Assembly (NCBI GenBank): GCA_943327025.2
Contig: CALPVO020000028.1
Coordinates: forward strand, 1 to 13,005
Source: Janthinobacterium lividum
GTDB lineage: Bacteria > Pseudomonadota > Gammaproteobacteria > Steroidobacterales > Steroidobacteraceae
Length of the DNA: 13,005 nucleotides
Direction of reading: 5' to 3'
The translations under genes and the position numbers were made by a program. Positions 1-6,197 of the stretch are shown piece after piece. The first letter of the stretch is position 1; each line of letters opens with the position of its first letter. A model generated the notes under the pieces. It did not search any database and was not told the DNA's origin. It saw nothing but the letters and a program-made list of their open reading frames with translations.

Positions 1-515
1 TCACCGATGACGCCACCGACGATAGGCGACAGCGTGGGCGCAATCACCATGACCATGGTGAGGAAGGCCAGCATGCGCGCCATGCTTTCACGCGGATAAA
101 CATCGCCGATGATGGCTCGCGTGGTGACCATGCACACGGAGCTGCCGAGTGCTTGAACGATACGCGCTGCGACCAGCCAACCCAACGATGGCGCTAACGC
201 GCAACCGATGCTGCCGAGCACGAACACGCAGTTGCCCGCGAGCATGACGGGGCGGCGACCAAGACGGTCAGAAAGCATGCCGCCGAACAGCAGACCAAAC
301 GCGAATGAAGCCAACGCGAAGCTGCCGGTGGTGTTGGCTTGGGCGATGGTCAAGCCCAGTTCTGCCCGCAGCAAAGGCAGCACCGGAACGAACATGTTCT
401 GCGACATGGCACCCAGTGCCGTGAGTGGTGCTAGCAGCAGAATGAGGGCGCGGTCGCTCAGCGCTAGATGCATACGCCGCGCCGCTGGGTGCGCGGCGCG
501 GTCAGGAGGAGTCAC
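1..515 (-). CDS. MFS drug exporter, Bcr/CflA-like, N-terminal part (runs off the window)
   Basis: This is the N-terminal part of a 12-helix major facilitator transporter, probably a proton-driven multidrug exporter of the Bcr/CflA group in the inner membrane. Counting from the ATG at 473, a first hydrophobic helix covers residues 9-22. MFS motif A follows at about 65-75 (GGMLSDRLGRR), then the RxIIxD element at 119-124 (RAIIGD) and a Bcr-type helix with APTLSPIVGG at 145-154. The rest lies before base 1. Two starts are possible. The GTG at 515 overlaps the gabD stop as GTGA, with a weak GGGTGG nine bases upstream. The ATG at 473 has no ribosome site and sits three bases after a strong GC hairpin. 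I prefer the GTG, coupled to gabD translation. The substrate cannot be told. The family is sure; the start is not. Confidence 0.85.
   Translation of the reverse strand, partial: MTPPDRAAHPAARRMHLALSDRALILLLAPLTALGAMSQNMFVPVLPLLRAELGLTIAQANTTGSFALASFAFGLLFGGMLSDRLGRRPVMLAGNCVFVLGSIGCALAPSLGWLVAARIVQALGSSVCMVTTRAIIGDVYPRESMARMLAFLTMVMVIAPTLSPIVGGVIG
477..501 (-). repeat. GC-only inverted repeat, 9-bp stem, at the gabD/MFS junction
   Basis: Bases 477-485 and 493-501 are perfect reverse complements (CCGCGCCGC against GCGGCGCGG) around a 7-base loop, so the transcript can form a very stable hairpin. No T-run follows on either strand, so it is not a standard intrinsic terminator. It sits just upstream of the candidate ATG of the MFS gene and inside the first codons if the GTG at 515 is used. 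It could damp translation of the transporter relative to gabD, but that role is inferred. Confidence 0.5.
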
Positions 516-1969
516 GGTGTAATGCCACCCATGCAGACGTACTTCAATTCGGTGTAGTCGAGGATGCCGTGGCGCGAACCTTCGCGGCCGAAGCCTGATG
601 CCTTCATGCCACCGAACGGCGCTACCTCGGTGGAGATGATGCCGGTGTTCAGCCCGACGATGCCGTACTCCAAGGCTTCCGAAACCCGCCACGAGCGAGC
701 GAGGTCGCGGGTGTAGAAGTAGGCCGCCAAACCGAACTCGGTGTCGTTGGCCATGGCGATGGCCTCGGCTTCCGTTTCGAAACGGAACAGCGGCGCCAAC
801 GGGCCGAAGGTTTCTTCGCGGGCCACGAGCATATTGGGCGTGACATTCGCGAGGATGGTTGGTTCGTAGTAGGTGCCCCCCAACGCGTGGCGCTTGCCGC
901 CCAACACGACCGTGGCGCCTTTGGCGACGGCGTCCGCCACATGCTCTTCCACTTTTGCCACGGCCTTCTCGTTGATGAGCGGGCCCTGGTCGGTGGGGCC
1001 GGCCAAGCCATCGCCCACGCGCAGGCCGCGCACTGCCGCCGCGAGCTTTTCCGTGAAGGCATCGTAGACGCCGGCCTGCACCAGCAAGCGGTTGGCGCAA
1101 ACGCAGGTTTGCCCCGTGTTGCGGTACTTGCTGGCCATGGCGCCTTGCACGGCGGCGTCGAGATCGCCGTCATCGAAGACGATGAAGGGTGCATTGCCGC
1201 CGAGTTCGAGCGACAGCTTCTTCAGTTGCGGCGCGCTCTGGGTCATCAGCTTGATGCCCACGGCGGTGGAGCCGGTGAAGGTGACCTTGCGCACGGTGGG
1301 GTTCGAGGTCATCTCGCCACCAATCTCGGTGGCCGAGCCGGTAACCACACTCAGCAGGCCCTTTGGCAGACCAGCGCGTTCGGCCAGCACGGCCATGGCC
1401 AGTGCTGAATACGGCGTCTGCGGGTCGGGTTTGACGATGATGGGGCAGCCGGCGGCGAGGGCCGGGCCAGCCTTGCGTGTGATCATGGCGGCCGGGAAGT
1501 TCCACGGCGTGATGGCAGCGACGACGCCCACCGGCTGGCGCAACACCACGATGCGCTTGTCGGGCTGATGCCCGGGGATGATCTCGCCGTAGAGGCGCTT
1601 GCCTTCTTCGGCGAACCATTCGATGAACGAGGCCGCATAGGCGACTTCGCCGCGGGCCTCGGCCAGCGGCTTGCCTTGCTCTGCCGTCATGAGGACGGCC
1701 AAGTCTTCCTGGTTCGCCATCATCAGGTCGTGCCAGCGGCGCAGCACGGTGGCGCGCTCCTTGGCGGTCTTGGCGGCCCAGGCCGGCATGGCAGCAGCAG
1801 CGGCCGCGATGGCGCGGCGGGTTTCCGGTGCGCCCATGTTCGGCACGCTGCCTAGCAGCGCGCCCGTGGCCGGGTTGGTCACGGGCAGAGTTGCGCCTGA
1901 ATCGGCCGACACCCACTGTCCATCTACATAGGCCAGCTGTTGCAGCAGGGTGGGGTCGTTCAGCTTCAT
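512..1969 (-). CDS. gabD: NAD(P)-dependent succinate-semialdehyde dehydrogenase (GabD type)
   Basis: This cytoplasmic aldehyde dehydrogenase should oxidise succinate semialdehyde to succinate at the end of GABA breakdown; glutarate semialdehyde is a known alternative substrate in this family. The 485 residues match the usual full length. Visible motifs are the PWNFP cofactor and oxyanion segment at 155-159 (Asn157), the cofactor lysine at 180, the general base Glu255 in LELGGNAPFIV, and the catalytic Cys289 in NTGQTCVCANR. The second cysteine, at 291, is the one that forms a redox-sensitive disulfide in human SSADH. The ATG is preceded by GGAG at 1976-1979, six bases away. The loop after Lys180 reads KPDPQTP, where E. 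coli GabD has KPASQTP, so the NAD/NADP preference is open. No GABA transaminase is seen nearby. It follows the DUF2934 gene by 47 bases and overlaps the MFS gene. Confidence 0.93.
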   Translation of the reverse strand: MKLNDPTLLQQLAYVDGQWVSADSGATLPVTNPATGALLGSVPNMGAPETRRAIAAAAAAMPAWAAKTAKERATVLRRWHDLMMANQEDLAVLMTAEQGKPLAEARGEVAYAASFIEWFAEEGKRLYGEIIPGHQPDKRIVVLRQPVGVVAAITPWNFPAAMITRKAGPALAAGCPIIVKPDPQTPYSALAMAVLAERAGLPKGLLSVVTGSATEIGGEMTSNPTVRKVTFTGSTAVGIKLMTQSAPQLKKLSLELGGNAPFIVFDDGDLDAAVQGAMASKYRNTGQTCVCANRLLVQAGVYDAFTEKLAAAVRGLRVGDGLAGPTDQGPLINEKAVAKVEEHVADAVAKGATVVLGGKRHALGGTYYEPTILANVTPNMLVAREETFGPLAPLFRFETEAEAIAMANDTEFGLAAYFYTRDLARSWRVSEALEYGIVGLNTGIISTEVAPFGGMKASGFGREGSRHGILDYTELKYVCMGGITP

Positions 1970-2016
1970 GGCAGGCTCCGCACAGTGGAACCGCTATTGT
2001 GCCTCAACCATAGGCC

Positions 2017-2313
2017 TTAATCGCCGCAGCGCGCGCCCTCGAGCCCTTGTCCAATCAACCGCCGGTCGACCTCCTGTTCGGCCTCGAGCCAGTCCGTTTC
2101 GCAACAGCCGCCCATAAAGCCGCGGCGTTCGGCGCGCAAATACGCGGATTCGGCAATCAAGCTGTGTCGACCGGCAGCGTCGATGGCGGCGCTGGTGTTG
2201 GCGTGCAGGCTTTCGCCCTGCGGTTCCGACACGGTGGCTTTGGCGGCACGCAGGCGGCCACTGCGCTTGGCGGCGCCGTCCAGTTGCCGGCCTGGGTTGG
2301 TCATGCTGTTCAT
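2017..2313 (-). CDS. Small DUF2934 domain protein
   Basis: A 98-residue protein with no signal peptide or membrane segment. Residues 1-45 are polar and probably disordered. Residues 50-86 match the DUF2934 pattern: an IAESAYLRAERRG helix, a short glycine turn, then DWLEAEQEVDRRL. The family has no established function. Its members are short and are often found beside metabolic or stress genes in proteobacteria. The turn holds two adjacent cysteines (70-71), which is not a feature I know for the family. The first ATG overlaps the stop of the FAD oxidoreductase as ATGA, so translation is probably coupled; a second ATG three codons later is a weaker alternative. The placement suggests an accessory role to the oxidoreductase or the methyltransferase, but nothing in the sequence proves it. 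Confidence 0.75.
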   Translation of the reverse strand: MNSMTNPGRQLDGAAKRSGRLRAAKATVSEPQGESLHANTSAAIDAAGRHSLIAESAYLRAERRGFMGGCCETDWLEAEQEVDRRLIGQGLEGARCGD

Positions 2314-3470
2314 GAAAAATGCTCCGAGTTCAAGGTGCCAACCGCCGGGTGCAGGGCAGAGGCAGCGCGTTGCAGGAAGAACCGGTCCAGCACCACATGG
2401 CGCAGAAACGGTTCGGTGGAAACCAACCAGCGCCCGGCGGCACTACGCCAACGTGGTGTCCGGCGGTGGGTCGATGGGGTTAAGGGGTGATGATGGCGCG
2501 GCCCGAAGCGGGCTTCGACGAGCGCTGCGTAAGACGCCAAGCCGGCTGCTCGGTAGTCCCCCCGGGCTTCGCCTACGGCCATTGCCGCCAGCAAAGCGGA
2601 CTCCACCGCCGGCCGGATACCTTCGCCGCTACGTTCGCAAGCCATACCGGCAGCGTCGCCTATCAACAGGCAAGCGTTGGCAACCAATGGGCGGCGTGAC
2701 CGGCTATAGGCGAGATAGGCATGTCCGCGGAAGCGTGGCCATTGTTGCAACGGCACGCGTTGGGTGCTGACGAGCCAACGCAGCAAGCGCTGCAGGTCAT
2801 GGCCGAGGCCGGCGGTGGTCTCGCGGCCGAGCCCGATGTTCAGGTAATTGCCCTTACGCAGACACCAGCCGTAACCGGCCAAGTCGTCGCAGAACAGCAA
2901 TTCGCCGCGCGTCGCACTCACCCGACTGTTCAGCGCGAGCGTGCGATCCATGGCGAACTCCGTCTCACGGGCAACGAATGCCTGCTCGCCGCGGCCGACA
3001 TCGGCCCCGAGCAGCTTCGCTACCGGGCAGAAGTGTCCGCCAGCACCAATCAGCAGTGGCGTTTGCCAGTGGCCGTTGATGACCCACTGGCCGGCATGGC
3101 GAACGCCATCGGCGAACGGCGTTTCGATGGCGAGCCGTGCGCCACAGCGTTGCAGTAAGTAGTGATCGAACTCGCTACGCCGAATGCCGAAACTCACGGC
3201 GTCCGGATAGCGCACGGTGGTGAGAGGTCCACCGAGGACCCCGCAGTCAAAGCCCGTCAGGGGTTGCAGCGTGCCGTGACGGGCGTAGTCGGCCAAGTCC
3301 AATTCGAGGGACTCGACGACTTGTGGCGTAATCCAGCCGGCGCAGGTTTTGTCACGCGGAAACCGTGCTTGGTCCAGCACCACCACGTCCAACCCTTGCC
3401 GCACCAGTTCGCGTGCGCAAGTGGAGCCGGCCGGCCCACCGCCGACAATCAGCACATCGCAGCGGTCCAT
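2310..3470 (-). CDS. FAD-dependent oxidoreductase, geranylgeranyl-reductase type
   Basis: A 386-residue flavoprotein of the family that includes geranylgeranyl and archaeal lipid reductases, which use FAD to reduce or oxidise hydrophobic chains at the membrane surface. Residues 5-16 form the Rossmann nucleotide loop (VLIVGGGPAGS), followed by an acidic strand end at about 33 (VVLD). A family-type KTCAGW lies at 41-46, GAGGHFCPVAK at 142-152, and GDAAG followed by GEGIRPAVESALLAA (271-295) is the second FAD-binding motif. The reading frame stays open upstream, but the ATG at 3470 is chosen because it starts directly before the Rossmann strand and has GAGGA at 3478-3482, seven bases away. It overlaps the end of cfa by 22 bases. 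Acting on the same acyl chains as Cfa is a reasonable inference. The true substrate is unknown. Confidence 0.85.
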   Translation of the reverse strand: MDRCDVLIVGGGPAGSTCARELVRQGLDVVVLDQARFPRDKTCAGWITPQVVESLELDLADYARHGTLQPLTGFDCGVLGGPLTTVRYPDAVSFGIRRSEFDHYLLQRCGARLAIETPFADGVRHAGQWVINGHWQTPLLIGAGGHFCPVAKLLGADVGRGEQAFVARETEFAMDRTLALNSRVSATRGELLFCDDLAGYGWCLRKGNYLNIGLGRETTAGLGHDLQRLLRWLVSTQRVPLQQWPRFRGHAYLAYSRSRRPLVANACLLIGDAAGMACERSGEGIRPAVESALLAAMAVGEARGDYRAAGLASYAALVEARFGPRHHHPLTPSTHRRTPRWRSAAGRWLVSTEPFLRHVVLDRFFLQRAASALHPAVGTLNSEHFS

Positions 3471-4747
3471 TCCCAAGTCCTCGAGTCCGGTTCGTAAAGG
3501 CGCTCGCGCGTCCACGGCGCTTTGCGGTTCGCTGGGGAAGTGAAGGCTACTTGGTACAACTGCATGCGCCCGGCTTCGAAGGCGGCGCAAGACCCGGCCA
3601 GATAGAGTTCCCACAAACGCAAGAAACTGGCGTCCAGCCGCTTGCTTAACGCTCCGCGCTGTCTTTCGAAATTGCACAGCCACAGCGCCAAGGTGCGCGC
3701 GTAATGCGGGCGCAGGTTCTCTACATCGGTGACTGCCAGCCCGTTGGGCTCGAACACCGCCATCAATTCCGCCAGCGAAGGCACATAGGTGCCGGGGAAC
3801 ACCCGCTTGCGAATCCACGGGTCCACGGCTTCTGGCGTAACGCGACCGATGGTATGGATAAGACCGAAACCTTCCGGCCGCAAGAGTCGCCGTGCCAGCC
3901 GACCCAGTTCCGGATAATGGGCTGGCCCGACATGTTCCAGCATGCCTACCGAGAGGAAAGCATCACAGCGGCCCGTAGCGTTGCGGTAATCGTCTTCGAT
4001 GAATTCCACTCGCCCTTCCAGACCCGCGCTGCGAGCGCGTGCGCGCGCAAAGTTCACCTGCTCACGCGAAACGTTATAGGACTTCACCTTGGCGCCGTAA
4101 CGACTGGCAGCATGCAGTGCCAAACTGCCCCAGCCGGAACCCGCTTCCACCACCTCGTAGCCAGACTGCAGGCCGACCTTGCGGCAGACATGGTCCAGCT
4201 TGGCGAGCTGTGCCTCCTGAAGGGTGGTGGCGGCTGAAGTGAAGTAGGCGCAGGTGTAAGAGAGGGTGGGGTCGAGCCACAGGCGATAGAAGTCGTTGCC
4301 CAGATCGTAGTGCGCCTGCGCTTGAGCCCGGGCCAGCGCTTGGGCTTTGGGGCGGACGGCAGCTATGTAGCGCGCCAAGCGTGCGGCTGGCGCCAGCGGA
4401 GTGCCGGGCGGTTTCGCCGCGAGTATCTCGCGCAAGCCCGCGACCAAGTCGCCTGACTCGAGCGTGATGCGCCCGGCTGTGAACAATTCGCCGAACTGCA
4501 CGGCAGGATCGACGGCCAATCTCCATAGCGCACCGCGGTCTGCCATGCGAAACGTGGCAGCGGGGCTGCCGCAACTGGTTTGCGCAGTGGTGCCGTTCCA
4601 GAGCGACAAGGCGATGGCGGGGTCGCCGGCTCCCTGCAGGATGCGCTGCGCTAGCCGCTCGTCCCATCCCGAGAATGTTTGCGACGCGGGCTGGTGCTCC
4701 AGCCGGGAAGGATGGTCCTCGAGTTCCCGCGATGTTGCTTCGTGCAT
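3449..4747 (-). CDS. cfa: Cyclopropane fatty acid synthase-like SAM methyltransferase
   Basis: Cfa transfers a methylene from S-adenosylmethionine to the cis double bond of phospholipid acyl chains at the inner membrane. The 432 residues hold an N-terminal lipid-binding part (about 1-130), HYDLGNDFY at 147-155, the SAM loop EAGSGWGSLA at 201-210, MLEHVG at 269-274 and HTIG at 298-301. By my alignment all five bicarbonate-site residues of E. coli Cfa are kept: Cys166, Glu271, His298, Ile300 and Tyr349. The reactive but non-essential Cys354 of E. coli becomes Ser386, with a cysteine next to it. The protein is about 50 residues longer than E. coli Cfa, split between both ends. The ATG at 4747 is preferred over an upstream TTG at 4774 because of a strong GGAGGG. 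Related enzymes start 10-methyl or furan fatty acid synthesis, so the product need not be a cyclopropane. Confidence 0.9.
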   Translation of the reverse strand: MHEATSRELEDHPSRLEHQPASQTFSGWDERLAQRILQGAGDPAIALSLWNGTTAQTSCGSPAATFRMADRGALWRLAVDPAVQFGELFTAGRITLESGDLVAGLREILAAKPPGTPLAPAARLARYIAAVRPKAQALARAQAQAHYDLGNDFYRLWLDPTLSYTCAYFTSAATTLQEAQLAKLDHVCRKVGLQSGYEVVEAGSGWGSLALHAASRYGAKVKSYNVSREQVNFARARARSAGLEGRVEFIEDDYRNATGRCDAFLSVGMLEHVGPAHYPELGRLARRLLRPEGFGLIHTIGRVTPEAVDPWIRKRVFPGTYVPSLAELMAVFEPNGLAVTDVENLRPHYARTLALWLCNFERQRGALSKRLDASFLRLWELYLAGSCAAFEAGRMQLYQVAFTSPANRKAPWTRERLYEPDSRTWEWTAAMC

Positions 4748-4754
4748 TGCTGCG

Positions 4755-4760
4755 CCCTCC
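4755..4760 (-). promoter_or_regulatory. Ribosome binding site that fixes the cfa start
   Basis: GGAGGG (CCCTCC on the plus strand) lies seven bases before the ATG at 4747. The upstream in-frame TTG at 4774 has nothing comparable, so this site decides the start. Confidence 0.75.
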
Positions 4761-4826
4761 GCGCGTTTTGCCAACAGACCTATGGCTCCGTGGCTACGGG
4801 AGGGATTTAAGACGCGCGCCGACTAT

Positions 4827-4844
4827 GCCTGCTGTACGGCAGGC
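4827..4844 (-). repeat. Inverted repeat between the thiolase gene and cfa
   Basis: GCCTGC at 4827-4832 and GCAGGC at 4839-4844 form a perfect 6-bp stem with a 6-base loop, 19 bases past the thiolase stop. There is no T-run on the minus strand after it, so it is at best a weak or Rho-assisted 3' end or an mRNA-stabilising hairpin. The 115-base gap around it holds no gene. On the minus strand it has a TTAAAT that could be a -10 element for cfa, but I find no matching -35. Confidence 0.4.
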
Positions 4845-4862
4845 CACGCAGAGTTCCTGTGG

Positions 4863-6149
4863 CTAGCGTTCCACGATGGCAGTGACGCCCATGCCACCGG
4901 CTGTGCAGACAGAAATGAGGCCACGTCCCTGGCCGCGTTCCGCCAGCAGTTTGGCTAGCGTTCCCACCAGGCGTGCGCCGGTGGCAGCGAACGGGTGCCC
5001 CACCGCCAAGCTGCTGCCAACCACATTCAGCTTCGCCGGGTCGATGGCGCCGAGCGCTTGCGGCAGCCCCAAACGTTCACGGCAGAAAGCCTCGCTTTCC
5101 CAAGCGCGCAGCGTACACAGCACTTGTGCGGCAAAGGCTTCGTGAATCTCGTAGAAATCGAAGTCCTGCAAGGAGACTTGGCAATCGGTCAGCAACTTGG
5201 GCACGGCGTAGGCGGGGGCCATCAAGAGGCCTTCGTCCTTCACGAATTCCACCGCGGCCGCTTTGCCCGCACGTAAGTAGGCGAGCACAGGCAGGTTGCG
5301 CGCGCGCGCCCAGTCTTCCGTGGCCAACAGCACGGCAGCGGCGCCGTCGGTGAGCGGCGTGCTGTTGCCTGCGGTGAGCGTGCCGCGGCCGCTTTGGCGA
5401 TCGAAGGCGGGCGCCAGTTTCGCCAGCTTGGCGAGCGTGGTGTCGCTGCGCAGGTTGTTGTCTCGCTCCAAGCCGCGGTGGGGCGTCAGCAAGTCGTTGA
5501 AGAAGCCGCGGGCGTAAGCCGCGGCGGCTTTCTGGTGGCTATCAAACGCCAATTGGTCCTGGGCTTCACGAGTGATGCTCCACTGCTGTGCCATGAGTTC
5601 GCAGGACTGCCCCATGGAGAGCAAAGTGCGGGGCTCGCCGGTGCCGGGTAGTGCGGGGGCCAGCATGCTTGGGCGGAAGCCAAGCCAAGGCTTGATGCGT
5701 TCACCCAGCGTGCGGCCGCGAAAGGCGCGCAGCAGCAATTGGCGCAAGGGTTCGCCGAACACGATGGGGGCATCGCTGGCAGTGTCCACCCCAGCGGCAA
5801 TGCCGGCATCGATCTGCCCTAGCGCAATCTTGTTGGCTACCAGCAAGGCGGCCTCGAGGCTGGTGCCACAGGCGCGCTGCAGGTCAAAGGCCGGCGTATA
5901 GGGCGAAAGCCCGGAATCCAGCACGCTTTCGCGTGTCAGGTTCCACTGGCGTGAATGCTTCAGCACGGCGCCTGCGACGACCTCGCCGAGCAACGCGCCC
6001 TGCAGTCCGCAGCGCTCCACGAGGCCCCGCAATACCGCCGTAAGCATCTCTTGGTTGCCATCGGCGGCGTAAGCCCCTTGCGAGCGCGCGAACGGCAGAC
6101 GGGTACTGGCCACGATGGCGACGCGGCGAAGGGCGGGAGCAACTAGCAT
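4863..6149 (-). CDS. Acetyl-CoA acyltransferase (FadI-type thiolase)
   Basis: A 428-residue thiolase that cleaves 3-ketoacyl-CoA with CoA, or runs in reverse to join acyl units. The sequence resembles the FadI group of beta-oxidation thiolases: an early VASTRLPFAR, QRACGTSLEA with the nucleophile Cys94, NSTPLTDGAAAVLL, HEAFAAQ from 336, GHPFAATGAR with His385, and a C-terminal SVCTAGGMG with Cys415. All catalytic residues are present. The HEAFA form, with His where NEAFA thiolases have Asn, is normal for FadI. The frame continues upstream to 6206, but the ATG at 6149 is chosen because it has GGAGG four bases away and the extension would enter the divergent pump gene. No FadJ-like hydratase/dehydrogenase partner lies beside it. 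It may serve fatty acid breakdown or remodelling together with the cfa genes downstream. Confidence 0.9.
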   Translation of the reverse strand: MLVAPALRRVAIVASTRLPFARSQGAYAADGNQEMLTAVLRGLVERCGLQGALLGEVVAGAVLKHSRQWNLTRESVLDSGLSPYTPAFDLQRACGTSLEAALLVANKIALGQIDAGIAAGVDTASDAPIVFGEPLRQLLLRAFRGRTLGERIKPWLGFRPSMLAPALPGTGEPRTLLSMGQSCELMAQQWSITREAQDQLAFDSHQKAAAAYARGFFNDLLTPHRGLERDNNLRSDTTLAKLAKLAPAFDRQSGRGTLTAGNSTPLTDGAAAVLLATEDWARARNLPVLAYLRAGKAAAVEFVKDEGLLMAPAYAVPKLLTDCQVSLQDFDFYEIHEAFAAQVLCTLRAWESEAFCRERLGLPQALGAIDPAKLNVVGSSLAVGHPFAATGARLVGTLAKLLAERGQGRGLISVCTAGGMGVTAIVER

Positions 6150-6197
6150 GGGGCCTCCAGGCAAGCAGGGAAGGGAGTGGGGCAGCGAACCGCTAGA
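6150..6197. promoter_or_regulatory. Short divergent promoter region between the thiolase and MATE genes
   Basis: Only 48 bases separate the two divergent starts chosen here, so promoters for both blocks must lie here or reach into the opposite gene. I see no convincing -35/-10 pair. TAGCAT at 6145-6150 and TAGAAT at 6194-6199 are the nearest -10-like strings on the plus strand. A purine-rich AGGGAAGGGA precedes the GTG at 6177, which is an alternative start for the pump. Confidence 0.4.

Noticed and set aside
887..1408. Plus-strand open frame opposite gabD, and similar long frames opposite the pump, DUF885 and gshA genes
   Set aside because: High GC leaves long open antisense frames; these have shadow-type composition and match no family, while the opposite strand holds clear conserved genes.
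3585..3595. Loss of the reactive cysteine (E. coli Cfa Cys354) as a sign of inactive Cfa
   Set aside because: That cysteine is not essential in E. coli, a cysteine sits one residue away, and all five bicarbonate-site residues are kept.
3471..3818. In-frame upstream extension of the FAD oxidoreductase (about 116 extra residues)
   Set aside because: It lies inside cfa, has no domain, and the ATG at 3470 directly precedes the Rossmann strand with a good ribosome site.
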